A stretch of DNA of 64,000 nt from Bog-473 sp036268485 (lineage in GTDB: Bacteria > Actinomycetota > Acidimicrobiia > Acidimicrobiales > RAAP-2). Of this stretch, positions 32,720 through 41,880 are shown in pieces; positions within the stretch are counted from its first letter, which is position 1; each line of letters opens with the position of its first letter. Location of the stretch: positions 6,347 through 70,346 of the forward strand of contig DATAUC010000054.1 in NCBI GenBank assembly GCA_036268485.1, given 5' to 3'. The notes beneath the pieces were generated by a model that saw only the letters and a program-made list of their open reading frames with translations, had not been told where the DNA came from and ran no database searches. The translations under genes were made by a program, and so were the position numbers.

Positions 32720-35563
32720 ATGGCCGATCGTCTAGTCGTTCGCGGGGCTCGGGAGCACAATCTTCGAGACGTCTCGCTCGATTTGCCCCGTGACAAGCTC
32801 ATTGTCTTCACCGGGCTGTCGGGCTCGGGGAAGTCTTCCCTGGCCTTTGACACCATCTACGCCGAGGGCCAGCGCCGGTATGTCGAGTCCCTCTCGGCGT
32901 ACGCCCGCCAATTCCTGGGCCAGATGGACAAGCCGGACGTCGATTTCATTGAGGGCCTGTCGCCCGCCATCTCCATCGACCAGAAGTCGGCCTCCCGTAA
33001 CCCCCGTTCGACCGTGGGGACCATCACCGAGGTCTACGACTACCTGCGGCTGCTCTATGCCCGTATCGGGCACCCGCACTGCCCGACCTGCGGCCGGGCC
33101 GTGGCCCGCCAGACACCCCAGCAGATCGTCGACCGGGTCATGGAACTGCCCGAAGGCACCAAGTTCCAGGTGTTGGCTCCGGTGGTACGGGGTCGCAAGG
33201 GGGAGTACAGCACCCTGCTCGACGACCTGGCCAAGCAGGGCTATGCCCGGGTCCGGGTGGACGGGATCCCGGTCGAGCTTTCCGAACGGGCCGAGGTCAC
33301 CCTGGCCCGCTATGAGATCCACACCATTGAGGTGGTGGTCGACCGGTTGGTCCGCCGAGACACCATGCGCCAGCGGTTGACCGAGTCGATTGAGGCCGCG
33401 CTGGCGCTCACCGGAGGCACGGCCGAAGTCCTGGTCATGGAGAGCGACGAGGGCATCACCTTCTCCCAGCACCTGGCCTGCACCCACTGCGGCATCAGCT
33501 TCGAGGAGCCGGCGCCCCGCAGCTTCTCGTTCAACTCGCCCTACGGGGCCTGTCCGACGTGTGTCGGTCTGGGCACCAAGTTCGAGGTCGATCCGGAGCT
33601 GGTGGTACCCGACGAGACGCTGTCGCTGGCCGAGGGTGCCTTATTGCCCTGGGCCGGTGCCCGGAGCGAATACTTTGTCGGCTTGCAGAAGGGCGTGGCC
33701 GACATGGCCGGCTTCGATTTCAAGGCGCCCTGGAAGTCACTCAAGGCCAAGGACAAGAAGCTTGTCCTGTACGGCACGGGCGCCAAGCAGGTCCACGTCA
33801 CCTACAAGAACCGCTTCAACCGGACCCGCTCCTACGAGGCCTTGTTCGAGGGGATCATCCCCTGGCTGCAGCGCCGTCACGGCGAGGCCGAGTCGGACTG
33901 GTCGCGCGAGCAGATCGAGCAGTTCATGCGCGAGGTGGACTGCCCGACGTGCAAGGGGGCCCGGCTCAAGCCCGAATCGCTGGCCGTCACGGTGGGCGGG
34001 CGCAATATCTACGAGCTGTGCAGCCTGTCCATCGCCAGCGCCGTGGAGGCCATGGCTACCTTGGAGTTGAGCGACCGGGAGCACATGATCGCCGATCGTG
34101 TCTTCAAAGAGGTCCGCGAGCGCATGCAGTTCCTGCTCGACGTGGGCCTCGACTACCTCTCATTGAGCCGCTCGGCCGGGACGCTGTCGGGTGGCGAGGC
34201 GCAACGGATCCGCCTGGCCAGTCAGATCGGGAGTGGCCTGGTCGGCGTGCTCTACGTGCTGGACGAGCCGTCGATCGGGTTGCATCAACGAGACAACCAG
34301 AGGCTGATCGGCACGCTGGAGCGGTTGCGTAATTTAGGGAACACCGTCATCGTGGTCGAGCACGACGAAGAGACCATCATGACGGCGGACTACGTAGTGG
34401 ATATCGGCCCCGGTGCCGGCGAGCACGGTGGCACGGTGGTCCACGCCGGTCCGGTGCGCGGCAAGAACGGGCTGCTCTCCAACAAAGAGTCGATCACCGG
34501 TCAGTACCTCTCGGGCAAGCGCTCCATTGCCATCCCGGCCCGGCGCCGTCCCGGTACCGGCGACGTGGTCACCGTGCGCGGCGCCCGGGAGCACAACCTC
34601 AAGGAAGTCGATGTGTCTTTCCCCCTGGGTTGCCTGGTGGCGGTGACCGGTGTGTCGGGATCGGGCAAGTCCACGCTGGTCAACGACATCCTGCTGCGCT
34701 CGCTGGCCCAGAAGCTGCACCGGGCCAAGACCCTGCCCGGCCGGCACCGCAAGGTCGAGGGACTGGGCCATCTGGACAAGGTGGTCGATGTGGACCAGGC
34801 GCCCATTGGCCGCACGCCCCGGTCGAACCCAGCCACCTACACGGGGGTCTTCGACCACATCCGCAAGCTGTTCGCCCAGACGGCGGAAGCCAAGGTGCGG
34901 GGCTACCAACCGGGCCGCTTCTCATTCAACGTGCGGGGCGGCCGCTGTGAGGCCTGTGCCGGTGACGGGACGATCAAGATCGAGATGCACTTCCTGCCCG
35001 ACGTGTACGTGCCGTGCGAGATCTGCCACGGCGCCCGTTACAACCGGGACACCCTCGAGATTATGTTCCGGGGCAAGACCATCGCCGATGTACTGGATCT
35101 CTCATGCGAGGAGGCCTTGGGCTTCTTCGCCAAGCAGCCGCCCATTGCCCGCCACATGCAGACCCTGGTCGATGTCGGGCTGGGCTACGTGCGCTTGGGG
35201 CAACCGGCACCGACCTTGTCCGGTGGCGAGGCCCAACGGGTCAAGCTGGCCAGCGAGCTCAGCCGGCGCCCCACTGGCCACACCTTCTACGTGCTGGACG
35301 AGCCGACCACTGGCTTGCACTTCGAGGACACCCGCCGTTTGCTTGAAGTGCTCGGTCGTCTGGTCGACCAGGGCAACACGGTCGTGGTCATTGAACACAA
35401 TCTCGACGTCATAAAGACGGCCGACTGGATCATCGACCTTGGGCCCGAAGGCGGCAACAAGGGCGGCACCATCGTGGCCGAGGGCACCCCGGAGCAGGTG
35501 GCCAAAACGGCGGGCAGCTACACCGGCGAGGTGCTCAAGCCGGTACTGGCGAAGGGGAAATAA
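32720..35563 (+). CDS. uvrA: excinuclease ABC subunit A
   Basis: A 947-aa DNA-damage sensor with two ABC modules. First Walker A is GLSGSGKSS (near residue 35) and the second GVSGSGKST. Both signature motifs are intact (LSGGEAQRIRLA and LSGGEAQRVKLA), each followed by a Walker B (LDEPSIGLHQRD, LDEPTTGLHFED). Zinc-binding cysteine clusters are visible (CPTCGRA; CTHCGISF with CPTCVGLG; CEACAGDG with CEICHG). It loads UvrB onto lesions. Full-length and intact; the downstream repeat-protein gene begins 13 bp after its stop and may be read through from it. Confidence 0.97.
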   Translation: MADRLVVRGAREHNLRDVSLDLPRDKLIVFTGLSGSGKSSLAFDTIYAEGQRRYVESLSAYARQFLGQMDKPDVDFIEGLSPAISIDQKSASRNPRSTVGTITEVYDYLRLLYARIGHPHCPTCGRAVARQTPQQIVDRVMELPEGTKFQVLAPVVRGRKGEYSTLLDDLAKQGYARVRVDGIPVELSERAEVTLARYEIHTIEVVVDRLVRRDTMRQRLTESIEAALALTGGTAEVLVMESDEGITFSQHLACTHCGISFEEPAPRSFSFNSPYGACPTCVGLGTKFEVDPELVVPDETLSLAEGALLPWAGARSEYFVGLQKGVADMAGFDFKAPWKSLKAKDKKLVLYGTGAKQVHVTYKNRFNRTRSYEALFEGIIPWLQRRHGEAESDWSREQIEQFMREVDCPTCKGARLKPESLAVTVGGRNIYELCSLSIASAVEAMATLELSDREHMIADRVFKEVRERMQFLLDVGLDYLSLSRSAGTLSGGEAQRIRLASQIGSGLVGVLYVLDEPSIGLHQRDNQRLIGTLERLRNLGNTVIVVEHDEETIMTADYVVDIGPGAGEHGGTVVHAGPVRGKNGLLSNKESITGQYLSGKRSIAIPARRRPGTGDVVTVRGAREHNLKEVDVSFPLGCLVAVTGVSGSGKSTLVNDILLRSLAQKLHRAKTLPGRHRKVEGLGHLDKVVDVDQAPIGRTPRSNPATYTGVFDHIRKLFAQTAEAKVRGYQPGRFSFNVRGGRCEACAGDGTIKIEMHFLPDVYVPCEICHGARYNRDTLEIMFRGKTIADVLDLSCEEALGFFAKQPPIARHMQTLVDVGLGYVRLGQPAPTLSGGEAQRVKLASELSRRPTGHTFYVLDEPTTGLHFEDTRRLLEVLGRLVDQGNTVVVIEHNLDVIKTADWIIDLGPEGGNKGGTIVAEGTPEQVAKTAGSYTGEVLKPVLAKGK

Positions 35564-35576
35564 GGTGGGGAGGCGA

Positions 35577-36878
35577 GTGAGGTACGCGACCAAGGTGATC
35601 GGTGCTGGTCTGTTGGTCTCGACGGTCTTGTTGGGCGCTCCGCTCATGTCCGGTGTGGTCGCGGCCGCACCGGCCCCCCTCACACCGTCCGAAGTCGCCA
35701 CTGCGTCGTGCTTCGAGAGCGTCAACCCACCCTTCGCTCCGGTGTTCAGCAATCGCATTGATGTGTCGCTGTACGACGCACCGTCCTCGATTGTGTCGAC
35801 CAATGGCTCACCGAGTCCCACGGCGAAGTTCATTGCACCCTTCTTCTACGCTGCTCCCGAAAACATTCAGTACAACGACTCGCAGCAGTATCCCTTGATC
35901 CAAGAGCCGGATGGTTCGTTCTACGGGTTCGTCAACGATCCGGACACCGGCGATGGGGAGCCATCGAACAGCGCCGCCACCACGCAGCCCTTCGTCATCA
36001 CCATCATGTACACCCCACAGGGGACCAACACCCCGGTGAAGTTCCGGCCCGGGGTGGTGGTCAATGTGCCCCTGGCCAACACCTGCAAAACCCAAAATCA
36101 GACTTTTGCCAGTGCGGCGCCGGGTGACGGGCCGGCCTCCGTGGTGGGTATGGCGTCAAGCAATGACGGGCAGGGCTACTGGATGGTCGGAGCCGATGGT
36201 CGGGTCTACGCCTACGGGGATTCCGAGTCGTTCACGCCCCCGCACACGGGCTACAACTATCTGTCGTTGAGCCATCCGATTGTCGGCATGGCGGCGACGC
36301 CCGATGGCGCCGGGTATTGGCTGGTGGCCTCCGATGGGGGAGTGTTCACCTTCGGCGATGCGGGCTTCTTTGGCTCGACCGGTGCCCTGTCCCTCAACAA
36401 GCCGATCGTCGGTATGGCTGCGACGATTGACGGCAGGGGCTATTGGTTGGTCGCCAGCGATGGAGGAATCTTCGCCTTCGGCGATGCCAAGTTTGAAGGA
36501 AGCACGGGGGGCATGCACCTGAACAAGCCCGTGGTTGGTATGGCGGCGGACCGGGCTTCCGGGGGTTACTGGTTGGTGGCTTCCGATGGTGGTGTCTTCA
36601 GCTTCAACGCACCCTTTCACGGCTCGACCGGCGCACTGAAGTTGAACAAACCGATCGTGGGCATGGAGGCTGCGCCCAGTGGAGCCGGATATCGATTCGT
36701 TGCCACCGACGGTGGCGTGTTCTGTTTCGGGGAGCCCTTCGCTGGCTCGACTGGCAACCTGACCTTGCAGCAGCCGATCAGTGGCATTGCAGCGTCTGGT
36801 GCAGGGGGGTACTGGCTAGGCGCCGCCGACGGCGGAGTGTTCAGTTTCGGCGTGCCCTTCCTCGGGAGCGCGGCCTGA
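35577..36878 (+). CDS. secreted repeat protein (six GYWLVASDGG-type repeats, probable beta-propeller), intact copy
   Basis: A 433-aa secreted protein. A signal peptide (RYATKVIGAGLLVSTVLLGA, ending near AAAPA) is followed by an N-terminal domain of about 180 aa with two cysteines, then six repeats of about 41-46 aa. Each runs P-I-V-G-M-A-A-x-P-D-G-x-G-Y-W-L-V-A-S-D-G-G-V-F-x-F-G-D-A-x-F-x-G-S-T-G. Their length, Gly-Tyr-Trp core and strand pattern suggest a propeller or solenoid of short blades. Such repeats are common in Acidimicrobiia and some mycobacteria, with no known biochemical role. I chose the GTG at 35577 because GGGGAGG precedes it; a GTG at 35565 is also possible. Confidence 0.75.
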   Translation: MRYATKVIGAGLLVSTVLLGAPLMSGVVAAAPAPLTPSEVATASCFESVNPPFAPVFSNRIDVSLYDAPSSIVSTNGSPSPTAKFIAPFFYAAPENIQYNDSQQYPLIQEPDGSFYGFVNDPDTGDGEPSNSAATTQPFVITIMYTPQGTNTPVKFRPGVVVNVPLANTCKTQNQTFASAAPGDGPASVVGMASSNDGQGYWMVGADGRVYAYGDSESFTPPHTGYNYLSLSHPIVGMAATPDGAGYWLVASDGGVFTFGDAGFFGSTGALSLNKPIVGMAATIDGRGYWLVASDGGIFAFGDAKFEGSTGGMHLNKPVVGMAADRASGGYWLVASDGGVFSFNAPFHGSTGALKLNKPIVGMEAAPSGAGYRFVATDGGVFCFGEPFAGSTGNLTLQQPISGIAASGAGGYWLGAADGGVFSFGVPFLGSAA

Positions 36879-36952
36879 GTTGGCCAGTTCCGACCGAGCC
36901 GTACCTGACAATTCTTTAAAGTCCTGCACATAATTCCCTGACATCTGCCCGG

Positions 36953-36958
36953 TATCCT
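36953..36958 (+). promoter_or_regulatory. candidate -10 box (TATCCT) for the 452-aa membrane protein gene
   Basis: GGTATCCT, the same string as before uvrA. Here the gene start is 22 nt further on and a Shine-Dalgarno run (GGGGGAGG) follows, so this would be a leadered transcript. Confidence 0.35.
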
Positions 36959-36980
36959 CAGTGGGGGAGGTCGGTGCACC

Positions 36981-38339
36981 ATGGACATGTCAGGACCGAA
37001 CAGCGTGTGGGTAGTGCCCTCGGAGCACATCCCCGGGCTTGTTGCCCTCGTGGCCACGCCACTCTTCCTGTGGCTGGCCTATTGCGCCCTGCAGGGACTG
37101 CGAACTCGCCACGTGGCATGGGCGGAGACGACGGCCCGCCGGCTGAGCGAACTGAGCGGCCGGGCCAAGGTGGTTCTCTTCGGTCTGTGGATCGGTTTTG
37201 TCGTCCATGTGGCCATCATCCCCACCCACTGGAAGGACGCCCACGGCACCGCCCTCTTGTTCTGCCTCGATGCGGTGGTGTTCGCGGCGGTCGGGGTCTG
37301 GACGTTCCTGGCTCGGCCACACTGGAAGCTGGCGTCGGTGGCCATCCTGGGCGGAACGGCCGGCTTCTACGCCCTCTACCTCCTGGCCGGCTGGGAGACC
37401 GCTGACCCGGTCGGGCTCGTCACGACCACTTTGGAGTTGGCCGCAGCGCTGGTGCTCCTCGTTCCGGTATCGGCCGCCGTCCCTGGGTTTCGTACCCGCG
37501 ACGCGTGGACAACGGTCGCAGCCGTGCCGGTGGCCCTGATCACCCTGGTCGGGGTGGCAGCTCTCGGCGGCAGTGCGACCGGAGATGCGGCTCCTCCGCC
37601 GAGCACGCCGTCCAGCGCATCACGCGCCTCGTCGTCGGCCATGCCTGGCATGTCGATGGGGAGCACGGGTGGCAAGACGAAAGGCGCGGGCGCTAGCAGC
37701 GCGGCTGCGTTCTCGCTGCCGACAACATCGCCGGCCGGCGCCATCAGCTGGCCGTACTCCATGGGAACCATGGAGGCCGGCATGAAGATGGTGGATGCGA
37801 GCTGCACCGCCAGGCCCAGCGCCAATCAGCAGCAGGCGGCGGTCTCCCTGGTCGATCAGACCACAGCCGCCATGGCTCCCTATCGGAGTCTGGCCGCGGC
37901 CAAGGCCGCTGGCTACGTGCCACTCACGCCGACCGGGCAGCGCCAGGTCCACTACATCAACCCGACCATCTTTGGGGAGCAGGGCGATGGTGTCGATCCC
38001 AATGCCGTCCCGGTGCTGGTCTACGACAACACCAATCGTGGGGCCGTGCTGGTGGCCGCCATGTATCTGATGTCGGTAGGCGCTTCCACACCGCCCCAAC
38101 CAGGAGGCTGTCTGACGCAATGGCACGTCCACACGAACCTCTGTCTGGCCGGGCTGAAGGTGGTCGGCACCGATACAGCGGGAGCGTGCGCCAATGGTGT
38201 CAACGCCGTGACCCCGCCCATGATGCATGTATGGCTGGTTCCAGATGGCAGTGGCCCTCTCGACCCCGAACCCTCGAATCTGGCCGTGCTCCAAGGCGCC
38301 CGCACGCTGGTCCCCAGCCCACAGAATGCGACGGCGTAA
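36981..38339 (+). CDS. membrane protein with Met/His-rich extracytoplasmic domain, unknown function
   Basis: A 452-aa protein. Residues 1-200 contain about six hydrophobic helices. A low-complexity Ser/Ala/Gly linker with MPGMSMGS (about residues 218-240) follows, then a soluble domain of about 190 aa. That domain has conserved-looking HYINPTIFG, VPVLVYDN, CLTQWHVHTNLC and MMHVWLVPDGSGPLDPEPS segments. Clustered His, Met and Cys residues suggest metal, perhaps copper, binding; this is inference. I do not recognise a named family. An ATG 6 nt downstream (MSGPN) is an alternative start. It appears to be monocistronic. Confidence 0.72.
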   Translation: MDMSGPNSVWVVPSEHIPGLVALVATPLFLWLAYCALQGLRTRHVAWAETTARRLSELSGRAKVVLFGLWIGFVVHVAIIPTHWKDAHGTALLFCLDAVVFAAVGVWTFLARPHWKLASVAILGGTAGFYALYLLAGWETADPVGLVTTTLELAAALVLLVPVSAAVPGFRTRDAWTTVAAVPVALITLVGVAALGGSATGDAAPPPSTPSSASRASSSAMPGMSMGSTGGKTKGAGASSAAAFSLPTTSPAGAISWPYSMGTMEAGMKMVDASCTARPSANQQQAAVSLVDQTTAAMAPYRSLAAAKAAGYVPLTPTGQRQVHYINPTIFGEQGDGVDPNAVPVLVYDNTNRGAVLVAAMYLMSVGASTPPQPGGCLTQWHVHTNLCLAGLKVVGTDTAGACANGVNAVTPPMMHVWLVPDGSGPLDPEPSNLAVLQGARTLVPSPQNATA

Positions 38340-38385
38340 CGAGCGGGCAGGGGTGGTGCTGACCCTGGGTCTGGGCCATTTCGCC

Positions 38386-38745
38386 TCAGTCTGGGGCGAA
38401 GATCGACCAGGCGTCCGTCAAGAGTTGGCGTAACTCCTTCTTGGTCACCGTCTGGAGTTGGACGAGCACGGCGGGGTAGCCATCGAAATGGGGGATGGTG
38501 AAGACGGCGGCCGACGAGCTGGCTAGCACCACTTCCTTTTCTGTGATGTCGTCCACCCGGGCCGCGATGATCGGGCCATCGGGCGGACTCTCCGTTCCGA
38601 ATCGTTTGAGGTCCGCCTTGCTGAATGGTCGCTCCCAGGCGAAGCCTTTCTCGCCGACGTACCAGGTGCGATTGCCGTGCCTCTCGCGTTCGGTGACTCC
38701 CGATAGCGCTAGGGCGATGGCGGCTACGTCATCCATGGTTGCCAC
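38386..38745 (-). CDS. MmcQ/YjbR-like protein
   Basis: A 119-aa protein matching the MmcQ/YjbR pattern: an N-terminal helix with DVAAIALALSGVTERERHG, then WYVGEKGFAWERPFSKAD, a central strand pair and the C-terminal KKELRQLLTDAWSIFAPD helix. The fold resembles a double-wing DNA-binding domain, but the function of these proteins is not established. The start is GTG at 38745. TAGCGT ends exactly 6 nt upstream, implying a leaderless transcript, and there is no ribosome-binding site. It is divergent from a repeat-protein relic. Confidence 0.82.
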   Translation of the reverse strand: MATMDDVAAIALALSGVTERERHGNRTWYVGEKGFAWERPFSKADLKRFGTESPPDGPIIAARVDDITEKEVVLASSSAAVFTIPHFDGYPAVLVQLQTVTKKELRQLLTDAWSIFAPD

Positions 38746-38751
38746 GGGTCA

Positions 38752-38757
38752 ACGCTA
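38752..38757 (-). promoter_or_regulatory. -10 box (TAGCGT) for leaderless MmcQ/YjbR-like gene
   Basis: On the minus strand TAGCGT is separated by 6 nt (TGACCC) from the GTG start codon. No consensus -35. Confidence 0.4.
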
Positions 38758-38763
38758 CGCCGG

Positions 38764-39054
38764 GTGCTTCGGCGACGCTACCTACTTCGGCGCCCCGCCA
38801 TCACCAGTGCGCCGGTGACTTCGGCCGTGCGCACACCCGATGGCGGGGGCTATTGGATCCTTTTGGGCAACGGGACTGTCTACGGCTACGGAGATGCCAA
38901 TACCTATGCTGCACCACCGGTTCGTTCTCCGGATTCAATCCTGCCATGTCGATTGTGGCCACCTCAGATGGTGGTGGTTAGCGATGCGCCGATTGAAGGC
39001 GATCTCGTCGACACCCACTTGAACGGCCCCATCATTGCGGCGAGCGGGTCGTAG
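38764..39054 (+). pseudogene. relic of a GYWLVASDGG-type repeat protein
   Basis: Fragments of the repeat family survive in different frames. GDATYFGAP lies in one frame near 38780, TPDGGGYWILLGNGTVYGYGDANTYAAPP-like sequence in a second (38840-38920), SIVATSDGGG in a third just before a TAG near 38980, and NGPIIAASGS at the end. No start codon or signal peptide is attached. At least two frame changes and one stop disrupt it. It is most simply the remains of a third family member between the intact copy at 35.6 kb and the frameshifted copy at 40.2 kb. Confidence 0.6.
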
Positions 39055-39055
39055 T

Positions 39056-40051
39056 TCAAAGCCGCCACTGTTCGAGCAGCCGTGCTTCAAAAGCGGCATT
39101 CAACCCAGCACCACGGGGTCGATCTACACCTCGCCCTCGTTCATAGGCCAACGTCGCCGTCATGGTTTCGACCAGCGATCGCCGTTGCAGGCCCATCTGT
39201 TCGGCGCGAGCGGATGATCGTAGAGCGAAGCCCGCAAACCCAGATCCCTCGGGAATCCAAAGGGGGAGTGAGTTCTCGCCGCTCCATGGTGCGACGCCAT
39301 GGTCAACGAGCCAAGTCGAATCGACTGGCACCACATGACCCGAGTACCCAGCGGCGACGCTGGCACTGCTGAGGACAGCGCGCAACGGCACGACGTTGCC
39401 CACCAGATTGAAGGTGCCGGTAATTCTTTGTGCGGCACTCGTCACGATCCAATGGGCAAGATCCCTGACGTCAATGGCCTGAGTCGCTGCGTCGGGCGTG
39501 TCGGGCACTAACACCGGGTGTGAGCGAGTCATGGCGAACCGCGCCGGCCAGTAACCGAAGCGATCACTAGGGTCGCCGGGACCAACTATGAGGCCGGGGC
39601 GACAGAGGTGAAGCACACCGCTAGCGGAGTCGCGACAGGCAGCCTCGCAGGCCGCTTTGGCGGCCGAATAGGTGGCCGGGCTCGGCTCCTCGTCCAGGCC
39701 TAGCGGTTCGGTCGTCGGTGTCGATTCATCTGCATTCGGCGTGTCTTGGTCTGCGTAGACGGAACAGCTCGATACGTACGTCCAGTGGCGAGCCAACGGG
39801 CCTAGGACGGACAGGGCTTCTCGGACGAAAGAGGGCTCGGTTGAGACGTCAACAATGGCATCCCAAGATCTCCGGACGTCTTGGTAAGCAGAGGTTCCAC
39901 TTGCTCGATCAGCTTGAACAAATTGGGCACCAATCGGAACGGTCCCACTGAGTCCACGAGCGAAACACGTCACCGAATGGCCAGCGCCGATCGCGTCTGC
40001 GGCCACGGCCGCTGACAGAAACGTCGACCCGCCGAGGATTAGGAACTCCAC
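39056..40051 (-). CDS. NAD-dependent epimerase/dehydratase-family (extended SDR-like) protein
   Basis: A 331-aa protein. The N-terminus MEFLILGGSTFLSAAVAADA is a Rossmann nucleotide-binding motif in the GGSxFL form of atypical extended SDRs. VSSCSVYADQ and the later YSAAKAACE provide the Ser and Tyr-x3-Lys catalytic residues. Similar proteins act as NAD-dependent epimerases or reductases on nucleotide sugars or other small molecules; the substrate is unknown. GTG start; TAGTCT lies 6 nt upstream, so the message is probably leaderless. GC is visibly lower than in the core genes. Confidence 0.82.
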   Translation of the reverse strand: MEFLILGGSTFLSAAVAADAIGAGHSVTCFARGLSGTVPIGAQFVQADRASGTSAYQDVRRSWDAIVDVSTEPSFVREALSVLGPLARHWTYVSSCSVYADQDTPNADESTPTTEPLGLDEEPSPATYSAAKAACEAACRDSASGVLHLCRPGLIVGPGDPSDRFGYWPARFAMTRSHPVLVPDTPDAATQAIDVRDLAHWIVTSAAQRITGTFNLVGNVVPLRAVLSSASVAAGYSGHVVPVDSTWLVDHGVAPWSGENSLPLWIPEGSGFAGFALRSSARAEQMGLQRRSLVETMTATLAYERGRGVDRPRGAGLNAAFEARLLEQWRL

Positions 40052-40057
40052 TTCATC

Positions 40058-40063
40058 AGACTA
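40058..40063 (-). promoter_or_regulatory. -10 box (TAGTCT) for leaderless SDR gene
   Basis: On the minus strand TAGTCT is followed by 6 nt (GATGAA) and the GTG start. No consensus -35. Confidence 0.4.
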
Positions 40064-40173
40064 TGAGCCAACCAATCAAGAGGCACTATCGGCGTTGCGC
40101 AATACGTGGTACGCATGTGACCGTACGGGCCGAGGTAGACAGCACCTTTCGGGTCCGACGAGAGGACGTAACG

Positions 40174-41855
40174 ATGTCGCGTGCCTGCACTTCCTTTCGG
40201 CGAAGTCGTCTCGCCGTTCCGCTGTTTTTGTTGCTTGTCTCGACCTCGATTGTTGGTATCGGTTATGCCACCGACGTCGCAACGAGCGGAGCGCTGGCGC
40301 CCACTTCTCGACTGGAGAGGTGCCGGGCTATTGGTTCGTTGGCGCTGATGGCGGCGTCTTTTCATTCGGGGGAGCCCAGTTCCTCGGTTCTGCAGCGGGA
40401 CATGCCACCAGCCCCATTGTGGGCATGGCCAGAGCCGACAATGAGGGGTATTGGGTACTTGGTGAGAACGGGCAGGTGTACAGCTTTGGCGACGCATTCC
40501 CGAGCCAGTCCGGACCTGGTTCCCTGAAAACGCAAGGGGTTGGTATCGCGGCCTCGTCCGACGGTAAGGGCTATTGGACAACCGACAACCTTGGCGATGT
40601 CTCTGCGATAGGCGACGCCACCCGACTCTTGTTTCCCGACCCTCCCTTCAATCTCAAGGCACCTATCGTCGGGATCACCGGTGACCCCGTTGGGGACGGG
40701 TATTGGTTGGTGGCTTCGGACGGCGGCATTTTCACGTATGCCAATGACAATCAGGGTGCCCAGTTCTACGGGTCGACTGGCGCACTCCATCTGAATAAGC
40801 CCATCGTGGGAATGCTGGCCACGGCCGACGGTCGTGGCTATTGGCTCGTAGCCTCAGACGGCGGTGTCTTTAGTTTCGGGGATGCCCGCTTCTACGGTTC
40901 CACCGGCGCCATCCACCTCAACAAGCCGATTGTGGGCATGACTCGTACGGCTGACGGAGGCGGCTACTGGCTGGTGGCGTCCGACGGCGGCGTGTTCTCA
41001 TTCGGTGATGCGGCGTTCGAGGGATCCACTGGGTCTCTCAAGTTGGCCTCACCGATCGTAGGAATCGCTGCCATAACTCCGAGCATCAGTGATCCGACGT
41101 TCACCATGGCGGCGACGCCGGACGGGAAGGGCTATTGGTTGGCGGCTTCCGACGGAACGGTGACGTCCTTCGGCGACGCCGGGAATTTCGGCTCCCAAAA
41201 ACCAGACGATGTCGTGGTGGATATGAAGTCTTCCCCGGACGGGAAGGGTTACTACCTCCTCGATGAATCGGGAGGGCTCAGTAACTACGGGGATGCGATT
41301 GACTACGGCGGGATATCAGCCGGGAGCCGGTACGTGCCTCCGCTGGCTCGAATGTCACTGACACCGGATAGCAAGGGCTATGCGCTCATCTTTCAGCTGA
41401 ATGAGTCCCTGGCTGGGTACGGGGATGTTGTTCCGTTCGGGACGAGTGCTCCGGGTCCCTCGCAAGGCAGCGTGCCCATCATCGGTTTCTCGTTGACGGC
41501 CAGCGGGGCGGGCTCGTGGGTCGTCTACGAGAATGGGGTGATTGACGCCACGGGAGACGCCGTCCCCTATTCGACGCCGGCGACGACGCATCTGATTACT
41601 GCGGCCAACACCACTCCGGACCGAAAAGGGCTGTTGCTGGTCGATTCCACGGGTCGCGTCTTTCCATATGGCGATGCCAAGAGCTACGGCTCGGCGACGG
41701 CATCGCAGCTGGTCGGACCTGACTTCGTGTCCGACATCGTGTCAACGCCCGATAACGGCGGGTACTGGTTGCTGACGGCGGCGGGGAACGTTCTGCCGTT
41801 CGGGGACGCCAAGTTCTACGGCTCCACCGACGGCTCGACGGCGCCAACGCGCTGA
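40174..41855 (+). pseudogene. secreted repeat protein with about twelve GYWLVASDGG-type repeats, frameshifted after the signal peptide
   Basis: The true N-terminus is ATG 40174, preceded by AGAGGA: MSRACTSFRRSRLAVPLFLL, a good signal peptide continuing to about GYATDVATSGALAP. The repeats (GYWFVGADGGVFSFGGAQF onward, to 41855) lie in a frame offset by one base, with the switch around 40300-40315. A 586-aa open frame from 40095 covers the repeats but has an arginine-rich N-terminus with no signal peptide. About twelve repeats of 38-50 aa follow; numbers 4-6 are nearly canonical and later ones diverged. One missing base would explain the break. It is either a sequencing error, recent inactivation or on/off variation. 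Confidence 0.7.
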
Positions 41856-41880
41856 CAAATCACTGATTTCTGTCGAATGG

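Noticed and set aside
40300..40315. Programmed -1 ribosomal frameshift joining signal peptide and repeats
   Set aside because: No X-XXY-YYZ slippery heptamer or downstream pseudoknot is visible; mutation or assembly error is simpler.
35577..41855. CRISPR-like regular repeats in the repeat-protein genes
   Set aside because: The periodicity of about 126 bp is in frame, encodes protein repeats with synonymous variation, and has no unique spacers. No CRISPR array was seen in the window.
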